Positions 32,748 through 42,306 are shown, numbered from the stretch's first letter. The stretch: 56,245 nucleotides of DNA from Tractidigestivibacter sp050946515 (GCF_050946515.1 NZ_JBMNUX010000016.1:1-56245); one strand, 5' to 3'. Translations and numbers: made by a program. Notes: a model not told the origin generated them from the letters alone.

Positions 32748-34160
32748 ATGAGCGAAGATGGCAAGACCATTCAAACTGACGTCGTCATTGTTGGCGCAGG
32801 TCCTGCAGGAATTTTTACCGCGCTGGGTCTTCTGAGCAAGGGGGACTCCCGCTCTATCACTATCGTCGAGAAAGGCCTTTCAATCGAGAAGCGCAGCTGC
32901 CCCAAGCAAAAGCTTGGCTACTGCGTGCATTGCCAGCCCTGCCGCATCACGACGGGCTTCTCGGGAGCTGGCGCCTTCTCCGACGGAAAGCTCTCGCTTT
33001 CGCGCGAGGTCGGCGGCGACCTGCCTGAGCTCATCGGTCACCAGTTTGCCCAGGAGACCATCGACCGCGTTGACAAGATGTATCTCGACTTCGGAGCCGA
33101 TCCGCACGTGGAGGGCGTAGGGCACCCCGATGCCGTTGCGGACATTCGCCGTCGCGCCATCAGCGCCGGCCTGAAGCTCGTCGACTGCCCAATCCGTCAC
33201 CTTGGCACCGAGAAGGCGCGGGAGCTCTATGGGCGCATCGAGAAGCACCTGCTCGAAGTTGGCGTCAACATCATGTTTGAAACCGAGTGCCTCGAGGTCC
33301 TGATCGAGGACGAAGTTTGCAAGGGCGTCATCATCAAGAACAAGGACGGAGAGGCGCGCATCGACGCCAAGGAGACCATCATCGCAACTGGCAGACGTGG
33401 CGCCAGCTGGCTCGATGACATGTGCGAGGAGCATGGCATCGGCCACGTGGCCGGGCCAGTTGATATCGGCGTGCGCGTCGAGGTGAGAAACGAGATCATG
33501 GAGCACGTAAACGACGTGCTCTACGAGTCGAAGCTCATTGGCTATCCCAACCCCTACAAGAACAAGGTGCGTACCTTCTGCCAGAACCCTGGCGGCTTCG
33601 TGAGCCAGGAAAACTACGATGGCGGCCTCGCTGTCGTGAACGGGCACTCCTACAAGGAGCGCAAGAGCGACAACACCAACGTCGCCGTTCTCTGCACGCT
33701 CAACTTCAGGAGCCCCTTCGATAAGCCAATCCTGTACGCCCAGCGCGTGAGCGAGATCATCAACATGCTGGGTGCGGGCCACATCTTGGTGCAGCGCTTT
33801 GGTGACATCCTGGACGGCAAGCGCACCTGGCCGAAGGAGCTGTCGCAGTCCAACCTCGTGCCGACGCTGCCCGACGCAGAGGCCGGCGACATCACAGCCG
33901 CCATGCCCATGCGCCCGATGGTCGAGATTATCGAGTTCATCAAGGCGGTCGACCAGGTTGTTCCGGGGTTCGCCGCCTCCGAGACCCTGCTGTACGCGCC
34001 CGAGGTCAAGTTCTACAGCAACCGCGTTCAGATGGACGAGAACTTCGACACCAACGTGGCGCACCTGCACTGCCTGGGAGACTCGTCGGGCTGGACGCGC
34101 GGCTTGATGATGGCCTCCGTCATGGGGCTTCTCATGGGCGAGAAGCTAGCGGATCGCTAG
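32748..34160 (+). CDS. FAD-dependent dehydrogenase (COG2509 type)
   Basis: A 470-residue flavoprotein. DVVIVGAGPAGIFTALGL (about residues 11-28) is the FAD Rossmann motif. The family-specific region CPKQKLGYCVHCQPCRITTG, with four cysteines, is followed by SGAGAFSDGKLSLS. Further segments are IATGRRGASWL and, near the C-terminus, HCLGDSSGWTRGLMMASVMGL, which binds FAD. Members of COG2509 are annotated as NAD(FAD)-utilising dehydrogenases, but their reaction is unknown. The cysteine cluster could bind metal or Fe-S (inference). The ATG at 32748 follows GGGGGG. It appears monocistronic. Confidence 0.82.
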   Translation: MSEDGKTIQTDVVIVGAGPAGIFTALGLLSKGDSRSITIVEKGLSIEKRSCPKQKLGYCVHCQPCRITTGFSGAGAFSDGKLSLSREVGGDLPELIGHQFAQETIDRVDKMYLDFGADPHVEGVGHPDAVADIRRRAISAGLKLVDCPIRHLGTEKARELYGRIEKHLLEVGVNIMFETECLEVLIEDEVCKGVIIKNKDGEARIDAKETIIATGRRGASWLDDMCEEHGIGHVAGPVDIGVRVEVRNEIMEHVNDVLYESKLIGYPNPYKNKVRTFCQNPGGFVSQENYDGGLAVVNGHSYKERKSDNTNVAVLCTLNFRSPFDKPILYAQRVSEIINMLGAGHILVQRFGDILDGKRTWPKELSQSNLVPTLPDAEAGDITAAMPMRPMVEIIEFIKAVDQVVPGFAASETLLYAPEVKFYSNRVQMDENFDTNVAHLHCLGDSSGWTRGLMMASVMGLLMGEKLADR

Positions 34161-34192
34161 ACGTCTTACCGCGATACGAAGTTTGTAATCGG

Positions 34193-34222
34193 GGGCTCTC
34201 GTTGAGGGCTCTCGTTTTTTAT
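34193..34222 (+). terminator. Weak terminator built from a tandem repeat
   Basis: GGGCTCTCGTT occurs twice (34193-34203 and 34206-34216, period 13). CTCTC of the first copy can pair with GAGGG of the second, and six T follow. The stem is short, so termination may be partial. Confidence 0.4.
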
Positions 34223-34424
34223 GGAAGGCGAGGCCCCTCGTCCGTTGCGAGGTTATTGAGCCTCTCCGCACAACGGCCCGAGTGGACCCGTTAAACTTTT
34301 TTTGGGTACCGCTCGGACCGCGCGCAGCCTTTGCCGCATATACTCCAAATAGGCATGACCATGTGTCTGCTTTCACCCATGATTTCTGATGTCGGTTGCT
34401 TTCTTCCGACGAGATGGAGGAGAC

Positions 34425-37400
34425 ATGCAGGGAAACGGGCGTACTCTTCTCGCCTCCTTGGCACTTTCTGTTGCGTTTGCTCTTGCACTGGGACCCGCCC
34501 AGGCAATTGCGAGCGATGAGACGACTGCCCAGGCAAAAAGCGAAGAGGCCGTCATCGCAGAGCAGACGAGCGCTTCGGCCGAGTCAACGCTGGGCGATGA
34601 TGCCGAATCCGTGACTGTCACAGAGAGCGGCGTCGCTTCGACGGCTACGGAGAGCGGCTCGACCTCCCCCTGCGCCACCGACTCTGCCACGATTGGCGAG
34701 GTCGCCACGACCACCGACGTTGTTGAATCGACCGGCGCTGCGACCACCGACGAAGCCGCAACGGTCGATGCCGCTGCAGCCACTGACGATGCCAGCGCGA
34801 CCGATGCCGTCGCGAGCGCCGACGACGCCGCGGCGCCCACCGACGACGCCGAAGCGACCGACGCCGCCACGAGCTCCGACTCAATCGACGATGAAGCCTC
34901 GAGCACAGGTGCCACGCAGGCCGAGGCTCCCTCTCTCGCGACCGACGGGCAGTCGGAGGCTGACGCAAAGAGCACCGAGATCACCGACCAGTCCACCATC
35001 GCCACCGACAATGCCTCCTCAACCAGCGACGTCTCTTCTGATGCGACCTCCGCTGATGCGACCGCCGCCGTTGCTGTCCGCGCAAAGACTTACGCTGTCG
35101 CCGCCAAGGCCACCACCAGCACCAGCACGACTGAACAGGCCCCCGTAAGCGACGGCACCTATGTCATCAGAACCCACACGGGCGACGATATGGTTCTTGA
35201 CGTCTCTGAGGGCAAGATGAAGAACGGCGAGAATGTCCAGCAGTATGAGTACAACGCAACGGCTGCCCAGCGCTGGACGCTGACGCGCGACGCCAAGACG
35301 GGGCTTTACTCAATTACCGCTGCCGGACATAGCAACCTTGCGCTCGCCGCCTCGGGAAACACGAAGGGCTCTAACGTAAGCTTGGGCAAAGCGACCGGCT
35401 CTGCAAGCACTCGACTTTGGCGAATCGTCCGCTCGGCTAGCGGATTTACGATTGGTCTCGCAAACGGCTTGGTTCTCGATGTCGATAGCTGCTCGTCTGA
35501 CAACTCCGCAAACATTCAAGTCTACAAGGCAAATGGCTCTGCTGCCCAGCTCTTCGACCTGCTTCTGGATACCCCTGTTGGCAAGAGCGAGCAGACCATC
35601 CCCGATGGAGACTACGTTATCCACTTTGACGTTGACGAAAACAAGGTGCTTGATGCCGACTCTGGCAGCACCGAGCCGGGCACGAACGTCCAGTCCTACG
35701 AGAGCAACATGACGAGCGCGCAGCGCTGGCACGTGAGCTACGACACCAAGGCTGGCTACTACAAGATTTCGTCTACCAAAGACTCGTCCGCCGTTCTGAC
35801 GGCTAACGCGCTTGACTCGACCGGAAACGTCAAGCTTGGCGATGCGACGGGCTCTTCTCGCCAGTATTGGTCCATCGTGAAGTCCGGGGATTGCTTCTCC
35901 GTCGTCTTGGCAGCAGACCCCGATCTTGCGCTTGACGTCCAGTGGGCTTCCGATGAAAACTGCGCAAACGTGGACGTTTACGCTCGCAACAACACCTCAG
36001 CCCAGCTGGTTGAGTTTCTTCAGAAGCCAAACGTCATTGGCTATCAAACCGTCAAGGACGGCACCTATCTTCTGAGAACGGCAATCAGCGGCAAGCGCCT
36101 TCTTGACGTCGACGGCGTCTCTCACAGCAGCGGGGCAAACGTCCATACTTGGGAGGCAACCAAGGCAAACAACCAGCGCTGGCATCTTGTGTATAACGGT
36201 GACGGCTTCTATAGGATCGTCTCGGTCAACTCCGGAGACGCCCTTGATGCCGAGAAAGGCAACCTCGTCTCTGGCACAAACGTCCAGCAGACGCGCCGTC
36301 CGTCATCAACCGACAGCTCCCTGTGGGCCATCAAGAAAAATAAGGATGGCACCTACACGCTTATCTGCAAGGCAAACGGTCTTGCGCTCGACGTTACTAG
36401 CGGCTTGGCCGCTAATGGCGCAAACGTCCAGTGCTGGAAGTCAAACGGTACCGCCGCGCAGCGCTGGACCCTCTCGAAGGTCGATACGCTTGCAGAAGGC
36501 CTGTATACCTTCGCCGCGTGGAGCAATGGCTCTCAACGCATCGATGTCGCAGGCGCATCCACGAAGTCCGGTGCCGTCATCCAGACCTATGACAACAACG
36601 GCACAAGGGCTCAGGTGTTCCAGGTTGTCAGCCTTGGCAATGACAGCTACCGCATAAGGACGGCTGCTTCTGGTGGCTGGATTACCGCCTCCGGCAGCTC
36701 CGTTGTTCAGAAGGGCAACCACGCCACCGCGACAAGCAAAGCGAATACGTGGAAGGTCGTCTGGAATGGCAACTACTTCGTCTTCGTAAACGCTGCGACG
36801 GGAAAGGCCCTTGCACCCTCTGGCGGAACCGCCTCTACTTCAAACTCGCTGACCACCTCTAAGGCAAGCTCCAAAGGCTCTCAATACTTCATTCCTTGGA
36901 GCACAAAGCTCAAGCTCCCTACCGGCGCGTTCGTTATCCACAGCGCGCTTGGCACCGTGCTGGACGTGGCGGGCGGTGCAACAAATAACGGTGCAAACGT
37001 CCAGACGTGGAAGTCAAACAATACGCTTGCGCAGAAGTTCACCATCGAGAAGGTCGGCGACCACTATCGCATCATCTCTGCTGTATCTGGCCGTGTCCTC
37101 GACGTTGACTCTGGGCTCAAGTATAGCGGCGCAAACGTGCAGACCTGGTCTTGGAACGGCACCAAGGCGCAGCTTTGGGACGTCGCGATTGCAGATGGCG
37201 GTCGCTATTCCCTCATAAACGTTGGGTCGGGCAAGGCGCTTGACGTTTCTAGCGGGTCTTCGGCCGCGGGCGCCAACGTGCAGCAGTATGAATACAACAG
37301 CACCAAGGCCCAGGCGTTCTGGTTTGAGAAGACGACGATTCAGCGCTACAGCGGCTACCAGCTTCGCGCATACAACAACGTCTGCTCGATGGGAAGCAGC

Positions 37401-37772
37401 ACCAGCTACGCCATCATCTGCGATAAGACAAACAAGCGCGTCATGGTGTTCCATCGCTCCAACGGCGATTGGAACCTCGTTATGGACAGTATCTGCGACA
37501 TCGGCAAGCCGAGCACCCCGAGCCCCGAAGGCACCTACAGCGTGGGCATCAAGGAGTACAGCTTCGGCCACGGCTACACTTGCTACTATGCGACGCAGAT
37601 TACTGGCAACTACCTGTTCCACTCCGTCCTCTACTATCCGAATTCCTGGAACGTAATGGATGGCCGTCTGGGCATGGCAATCTCCCATGGCTGCGTTCGC
37701 ATGCCGACGGACAATGCATACTGGATGTATAAGACGGTCCCTGGCGGATCGAGAATCCGACTGTATTGGTAG
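34425..37772 (+). CDS. Giant secreted L,D-transpeptidase with about 15 ricin-type lectin subrepeats
   Basis: A 1115-residue exported protein. Residues 1-30 are a signal peptide (LLASLALSVAFALALGPAQA). Residues 30 to about 225 are a Thr/Ser/Ala/Asp-rich disordered region. From about 240 to 972 come some 15 subrepeats of the ricin-B type, most with a version of ANVQxWxxNGTxAQRW, which would make about five beta-trefoil lectin domains. The C-terminal YkuD domain (about 980-1115) ends with the catalytic motif ISHGCVRMP, with the nucleophile Cys1090. YkuD enzymes make 3-3 peptidoglycan cross-links or attach proteins to the wall. The ATG at 34425 has GGAGG upstream. The lectin part probably binds wall or host glycans (inference). 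Confidence 0.9.
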   Translation: MQGNGRTLLASLALSVAFALALGPAQAIASDETTAQAKSEEAVIAEQTSASAESTLGDDAESVTVTESGVASTATESGSTSPCATDSATIGEVATTTDVVESTGAATTDEAATVDAAAATDDASATDAVASADDAAAPTDDAEATDAATSSDSIDDEASSTGATQAEAPSLATDGQSEADAKSTEITDQSTIATDNASSTSDVSSDATSADATAAVAVRAKTYAVAAKATTSTSTTEQAPVSDGTYVIRTHTGDDMVLDVSEGKMKNGENVQQYEYNATAAQRWTLTRDAKTGLYSITAAGHSNLALAASGNTKGSNVSLGKATGSASTRLWRIVRSASGFTIGLANGLVLDVDSCSSDNSANIQVYKANGSAAQLFDLLLDTPVGKSEQTIPDGDYVIHFDVDENKVLDADSGSTEPGTNVQSYESNMTSAQRWHVSYDTKAGYYKISSTKDSSAVLTANALDSTGNVKLGDATGSSRQYWSIVKSGDCFSVVLAADPDLALDVQWASDENCANVDVYARNNTSAQLVEFLQKPNVIGYQTVKDGTYLLRTAISGKRLLDVDGVSHSSGANVHTWEATKANNQRWHLVYNGDGFYRIVSVNSGDALDAEKGNLVSGTNVQQTRRPSSTDSSLWAIKKNKDGTYTLICKANGLALDVTSGLAANGANVQCWKSNGTAAQRWTLSKVDTLAEGLYTFAAWSNGSQRIDVAGASTKSGAVIQTYDNNGTRAQVFQVVSLGNDSYRIRTAASGGWITASGSSVVQKGNHATATSKANTWKVVWNGNYFVFVNAATGKALAPSGGTASTSNSLTTSKASSKGSQYFIPWSTKLKLPTGAFVIHSALGTVLDVAGGATNNGANVQTWKSNNTLAQKFTIEKVGDHYRIISAVSGRVLDVDSGLKYSGANVQTWSWNGTKAQLWDVAIADGGRYSLINVGSGKALDVSSGSSAAGANVQQYEYNSTKAQAFWFEKTTIQRYSGYQLRAYNNVCSMGSSTSYAIICDKTNKRVMVFHRSNGDWNLVMDSICDIGKPSTPSPEGTYSVGIKEYSFGHGYTCYYATQITGNYLFHSVLYYPNSWNVMDGRLGMAISHGCVRMPTDNAYWMYKTVPGGSRIRLYW

Positions 37773-37817
37773 CTGCTGAATCTCTTGCCCGTTTATTTAG
37801 AGGGTTAGGCAGTTTTT

Positions 37818-37863
37818 GGCGTCTCGCTCAGCTAGCGCGTGTGCGCTGCGTGAGCGGGGCGCC
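37818..37863 (+). other. Long hairpin upstream of prfA
   Basis: GGCGTCTCGCTCA (37818-37830) pairs with TGAGCGGGGCGCC (37851-37863) with two mismatches, around a GC-rich loop. TTTTT precedes it but no T run follows. It may be a poor terminator of the transpeptidase gene or part of a prfA leader. Confidence 0.4.
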
Positions 37864-37967
37864 GTCGCGTATATGGTGGTCTTTGCGGTGGTAGACTTTC
37901 AACGTTGACTAACTATGCTGCGTCACCGTCGCGCTGCGACGCCGCGGCCACCGTAAGGAGAATCACC

Positions 37968-39035
37968 ATGCGCGACAAGCTTGAGAAGCTGATTGCCGCG
38001 TACGAGGAGCTGGAGAAGAAGATGGTCGACCCGGCCATCGTCTCTGACCCCAAGGAGTACGCGCGCATCGCAAAGGAACATGCAAACCAGGCGGACCTTG
38101 TGGCAAAGGCCCGCGAGTACCTGCAGGCGCTCGACGACATCGACGCGGCCAAGGAGATGCTGCGCGAGACCTCCGATTCAGACGAGAAGGAGATGCTCCA
38201 GGAGGACATCTCCGAAAACGAGGCAAAGCTTCCCGGTCTTGAGGACGAGATCAAGATCATGCTGATTCCTGGCGACCCCAACGACGAGAAGGACACCATC
38301 GTCGAGATTCGTGCAGGCGTTGGCGGCGACGAGGCGGCAATCTTTGCCGGCGACCTCTTCAATATGTACCAGCGCTTCGCCTCTTCTCGTGGCTGGAAGA
38401 CCGAGGTCCTCGACGCAAGCCCCGGCGAGGCCGGCGGCTTCAAGACCATCGAGTTCAAGGTTACGGGCGACAAGGTCTACTCGGTCATGAAGTACGAGAG
38501 TGGCGTCCACCGCGTGCAGCGCGTCCCCAAGACCGAGAGCCAGGGTCGCATCCAGACATCCACGGCAACGGTGGCGGTGCTCCCCGAGGCCGACGAGATT
38601 GACATTCAGATCAATCCCGAGGACCTGCGCATCGACACGTACTGCTCCTCCGGCCCTGGCGGGCAGGGCGTCAACACGACCTATTCGGCCGTGCGAATCA
38701 CGCACCTTCCTACCAATACGGTCGTGCAGTCGCAGGAGCAGCGCTCGCAGATTCAGAACCGTGAGGTCTGCATGCAGATGCTGCGCGCTCGCCTCTATCA
38801 GATGGAGCTCGAGAAGCAGCAGGCAGAGCAGGGCGCCGCGCGCCTTTCGCAGATTGGTCATGGCAGCCGCTCTGAGAAGATTCGCACCTATAACCAGCCG
38901 CAGGACCGCGTCACCGACCACCGCATTGGGTTCAATGCCACCTATAGCGGCGTTCTTATGGGCGACCAGCTCTCAAGCATCATCGAGGCGCTGGCTGCGG
39001 CGGATCGCGCAGAGAAGCTCGCCGAGGCGGTGTGA
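37968..39035 (+). CDS. prfA: Peptide chain release factor 1
   Basis: A 355-residue class I release factor for UAA and UAG. The stop-codon tripeptide region reads VPKTESQGRIQTS (PxT type, here PKT). The peptidyl-transferase motif is GPGGQGVNTTYSAVR, with GGQ intact, although the next His of GGQHVNTT is replaced by Gly. N-terminal coiled helices carry the usual IVEIRAGVGGDEAA. The ATG at 37968 follows AAGGAG. Its partner methylase prmC starts 6 nt after its stop, as is usual. Confidence 0.97.
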   Translation: MRDKLEKLIAAYEELEKKMVDPAIVSDPKEYARIAKEHANQADLVAKAREYLQALDDIDAAKEMLRETSDSDEKEMLQEDISENEAKLPGLEDEIKIMLIPGDPNDEKDTIVEIRAGVGGDEAAIFAGDLFNMYQRFASSRGWKTEVLDASPGEAGGFKTIEFKVTGDKVYSVMKYESGVHRVQRVPKTESQGRIQTSTATVAVLPEADEIDIQINPEDLRIDTYCSSGPGGQGVNTTYSAVRITHLPTNTVVQSQEQRSQIQNREVCMQMLRARLYQMELEKQQAEQGAARLSQIGHGSRSEKIRTYNQPQDRVTDHRIGFNATYSGVLMGDQLSSIIEALAAADRAEKLAEAV

Positions 39036-39041
39036 GCTCGC

Positions 39042-40106
39042 GTGCCCCAGCAAACCTCCGTACAACAGAAGACTGAGCCCTGGACCATTCGCCGCATACT
39101 CAACTGGACCGTGGGCTATCTTGAGCGCAAGGGCGACGAGCATCCGCGCCTCTCTGCGGAGTGGCTGCTCTCCAATGCCACCGGCCTCACGCGCGTGCAG
39201 CTGTACATGAACTTTGACCAGCCGCTTAACAAAGAAGAGCTCGCCCTCATGCACGACGGCGTTGCACGCCGCGGCAATGGCGAGCCATTGCAATACGTTA
39301 CGGGCGAGATGCCCTTTCGTCACATCGTGCTTCGCTGCGAGAAAGGCGTCCTCATCCCGCGTCCCGAGACGGAAATCCTTGTGGATGCGGCTTTGGAGGG
39401 CGTCGACATGGCAACGCTGACGTTCCCCGCAGTCAAGGAGCAGGTTGCAGCCGAGCCGTCGCCAGAGTCCAATCAGGCGGTCACTTCTGAGGAGAAAGAA
39501 CAGCCGTCCGAAGAGCACACCTCCTCTTTGGCAAGCGAAGAGGTCGATCAGCCCACAAAAACCGTCGTTGTCGTTCCCGAGGGATGCCGCGTGCTTGAGA
39601 TTGGAACGGGAACAGGCTGCATCGCGCTGTCGCTGGCAAGTGAGCGACCGGGGACGCGCGTGGTGGCCACGGACCTGTCGCCCGATGCCATCAAGCTCGC
39701 TACCCGCAACCGCGATGCTCTGAACTTGCAGCACGCAGTTTCAATCGTCGAGTGCGACCTTGCTTCTGGCGTTGACCCAAAGCTTATGGGGACATTCTCG
39801 GTGCTCGTGTCCAATCCGCCCTACATCCCTACTGACGTGCTGAAAAACGAAGTCCCTGCGGAGGTCAAGGACCACGAGCCAGAGCTCGCGCTTGACGGAG
39901 GTCCCGACGGTCTCGACGTATTCCGTCGCATCCTCGAGCTTGCGCCCGCTGCTTTGGCGCCGGGCGGCATGCTCTGCTGCGAACTTTTTGAGGGCCACCT
40001 CGATGCAGCCGCCGGCTTGGTGCGCGAGCAGGGCGGCTGGAAGTCCGTCGAGGTCCGAGAAGACCTTACGCACCGTCCACGCGTCCTTGTCGCCATCCAC
40101 GAGTGA
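39042..40106 (+). CDS. prmC: Release factor glutamine methyltransferase with acidic insert
   Basis: A 354-residue methylase that modifies the GGQ glutamine of release factors. The N-terminal helical domain ends in GVLIPRPETEILV. The SAM motif VLEIGTGTGCIALSLA and the catalytic SNPPYIP follow. Between them, about residues 122-180 hold an acidic Glu/Ser/Pro-rich insert not present in typical PrmC of about 280 residues. It lies at the domain junction and should form a flexible loop. Translation probably begins at GTG 39042 with a weak site after the prfA stop. The Sua5 gene follows within 13 nt, so prfA-prmC-Sua5 form one operon. Confidence 0.93.
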   Translation: MPQQTSVQQKTEPWTIRRILNWTVGYLERKGDEHPRLSAEWLLSNATGLTRVQLYMNFDQPLNKEELALMHDGVARRGNGEPLQYVTGEMPFRHIVLRCEKGVLIPRPETEILVDAALEGVDMATLTFPAVKEQVAAEPSPESNQAVTSEEKEQPSEEHTSSLASEEVDQPTKTVVVVPEGCRVLEIGTGTGCIALSLASERPGTRVVATDLSPDAIKLATRNRDALNLQHAVSIVECDLASGVDPKLMGTFSVLVSNPPYIPTDVLKNEVPAEVKDHEPELALDGGPDGLDVFRRILELAPAALAPGGMLCCELFEGHLDAAAGLVREQGGWKSVEVREDLTHRPRVLVAIHE

Positions 40107-40119
40107 TGATGGGGGAGTT

Positions 40120-40752
40120 ATGGGAGAGGTCCTAGCCGTCAGCCAGCAGCGCCCGAGCGCAGAAGCTGTTGCAAGAGGCGCTCAGGTACTGCGCACGGAA
40201 GGCGTGCTCGTTCTTCCCACCGACTCCGTTTATGGGCTTGCCTGCGCGGCGACGCCCCAGAACCCCGCCCATCGGCGCATTTTTCAAATAAAGAAGCGCG
40301 ACTTCTCTCAGACGCTTCCGCTTTTTGTGGCAGATGTTGCCGATTTGATGGTCTACGCGACGGGCGTTCCCAAATGGGCCCAAGAGCTGGCGCGGCGCTT
40401 CTGGCCAGGAGCGCTCACGCTTGTCGTGAAGGCGTCGGACAAGATTCCCGCCGAGTATCGCGCGCCCTCCGGGACCGTCGCCCTGCGCTGTCCTGACTCT
40501 GTGCTCGCTCGCGAGCTTACGCGCGAGGTCGGTCCGCTTGCGCAGACGAGTGCCAACTCGCATGGCGCTCCTGCGGCAACCTCTGGCGCAATGCTAGAGC
40601 AAGGCATTGTAGACGCCGCGGACCTCGTGCTCGATGGGGGGCAAACCCCATGCGGCACGGCATCGACGATTGTGGACTGTACTTCTCGAGAGCCGAAAAT
40701 CCTTCGCGAAGGAGCCCTTTCTGCCGGCGAAGTTTTCTCGTCGCTCGAATAG
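40120..40752 (+). CDS. L-threonylcarbamoyladenylate synthase (Sua5/YrdC family)
   Basis: A 210-residue enzyme for the t6A37 modification of tRNAs reading ANN codons. It makes threonylcarbamoyl-AMP from threonine, bicarbonate and ATP. Family segments include VLVLPTDSVYGLACAA (residues near 29-44), FQIKKRDFSQTLPLFV with the KxR motif, FWPGALTLVV, TVALRCPDS and TSANSHG. It lacks the extra C-terminal Sua5 domain, so it is the short YrdC form. The ATG at 40120 has GGGGGAG very close (about 3 nt); no better start is in frame. Confidence 0.92.
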   Translation: MGEVLAVSQQRPSAEAVARGAQVLRTEGVLVLPTDSVYGLACAATPQNPAHRRIFQIKKRDFSQTLPLFVADVADLMVYATGVPKWAQELARRFWPGALTLVVKASDKIPAEYRAPSGTVALRCPDSVLARELTREVGPLAQTSANSHGAPAATSGAMLEQGIVDAADLVLDGGQTPCGTASTIVDCTSREPKILREGALSAGEVFSSLE

Positions 40753-41052
40753 CAGCCAGCTCCTGACGTGACGGTTGCGCATATCCTGCAGGCACCCCAC
40801 AAGCATGTCATACGCTTCTGAAAGATTGCCATTTTGCTGCGCGCCTGTTAGTTTTCATAGGGTCTCAAGGGGTGCGTGCTAACCTCTTGTCTGTAAGCTG
40901 CGTCGCTTCTTGCGGCGGCGCTCCTGCGTGTGCGTATAACCGTAGCTTTTCGGAGCCCGCGGGTTCCGACGTGTATGTACTGTGCCTATTGGCGGGTGGG
41001 GTCCCGCTGCGGCGGATCTCCCCCGAGGCTGCCCAACCATGAGGAGGACACC
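40753..41052 (+). other. 300-bp leader region upstream of glyA
   Basis: No gene is evident. The region goes from mixed composition to GC-rich and holds possible stems such as CCCGCGGG (near 40960) and GCGGGTGGGGTCCCGC (41000 region), ending in GAGGAGG before glyA. It could be a structured leader, since glyA is often riboswitch-controlled, but I could not match a known glycine, SAM, ZTP or THF riboswitch consensus. Confidence 0.35.
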
Positions 41053-42306
41053 ATGTACCTCGAGCACTTGAGCGCGTCTGATCCAGAAGTTGCCTCTGCA
41101 ATCAAAGATGAGCTTGGTCGCCAACGCGGTTCCATCGAGCTTATCGCGTCCGAGAACTTTGTCTCGCTTGCCGTAATGGAGGCCGTGGGCTCGCCGCTTA
41201 CCAATAAGTACGCCGAGGGTCTTCCCGGGAAGCGTTATTACGGTGGCTGCTGGGCAGTGGACGAGGTGGAGAACCTCGCGCGGGAGCGGGTGAAGAAGCT
41301 CTTCTCCGCAGGCTATGCAAACGTACAGCCTCACTCTGGCGCGCAGGCCAACTACGCTGCCATCGCCGCTTTCTGCAAGCCTGGCGACACCATCATGGGC
41401 ATGTCGCTCGACAACGGTGGCCACCTTACGCATGGCTCGCCCGCCAACTTCTCAGGCAAGCTCTACAACGTGGTCTCTTACGGCCTTGACCCCCAGACCG
41501 AGCGCATCGACTTCGACGACGTGGCTGCCAAGGCCGAGAAGTACAAGCCCACGCTTATCATTGCTGGCGCCTCGGCATATCCTCGCGTCATCGATTTCGA
41601 GCGCTTTGCGCAGATTGCGCACGACAACGGCGCCGTTCTGATGGTCGACATGGCGCACATCGCCGGTCTTGTTGCCACGGGCCGTCATCCTTCTCCCGTT
41701 CCCTACGCCGACGTCGTCACCTCTACCACCCATAAGACCCTGCGCGGACCTCGCGGCGGCATCATTCTCTGCAATGACCCTGCCGTCTCGAAGAAGATCA
41801 ATTCTTCGGTGTTCCCCGGCACCCAGGGCGGTCCCCTCGAGCATGTTATCGCTGGCAAGGCAGTTGCTTTTGGCGAGGCGCTGCAGCCTTCGTTCGCTAC
41901 ATACACAGACAACATCCTGGCCAACGCAAAGGCGCTCGGTCGCGGCATGCAGTCACGCGGTCTTCGCCTCGTTACTGGCGGCACCGATAACCATCTGCTG
42001 CTTGTTGACCTTACCCCCGCAGGCGACGTTACTGGTCGCGATGCCGAGCAGGCCCTTGAAAAGGTGGGCATTACGGTCAACAAGAACACGATTCCCGGCG
42101 AGACCCGCTCGCCGTTCGTGACAAGCGGCATCCGCGTTGGCTCCGCAGCGGCTACGACGCGTGGCTTCACCGAGCCTGAGTGCGAGCGGATTGGCCAGCT
42201 GATTGGCGACGTCGTCACCCATATCGACAGCAGCTCGACGCTCGACCTCGTTGCCGGTGAAGTAAAAGAGCTTCTTGACGCCCACCCGCTCTATCCTGAG
42301 CTGTAA
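41053..42306 (+). CDS. glyA: Serine hydroxymethyltransferase
   Basis: A 417-residue PLP enzyme that interconverts serine and glycine and feeds one-carbon units to tetrahydrofolate. Conserved segments are IELIASENFVS, TNKYAEGLPGKRYYGGC, NVQPHSGAQANYAA, VDMAHIAGLVA and the cofactor lysine in STTHKTLRGPRGG. Length is standard. The ATG at 41053 follows GAGGAGG; the longer frame from 40930 covers leader sequence. It precedes upp by 53 nt and the two are probably cotranscribed. Confidence 0.97.
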   Translation: MYLEHLSASDPEVASAIKDELGRQRGSIELIASENFVSLAVMEAVGSPLTNKYAEGLPGKRYYGGCWAVDEVENLARERVKKLFSAGYANVQPHSGAQANYAAIAAFCKPGDTIMGMSLDNGGHLTHGSPANFSGKLYNVVSYGLDPQTERIDFDDVAAKAEKYKPTLIIAGASAYPRVIDFERFAQIAHDNGAVLMVDMAHIAGLVATGRHPSPVPYADVVTSTTHKTLRGPRGGIILCNDPAVSKKINSSVFPGTQGGPLEHVIAGKAVAFGEALQPSFATYTDNILANAKALGRGMQSRGLRLVTGGTDNHLLLVDLTPAGDVTGRDAEQALEKVGITVNKNTIPGETRSPFVTSGIRVGSAAATTRGFTEPECERIGQLIGDVVTHIDSSSTLDLVAGEVKELLDAHPLYPEL

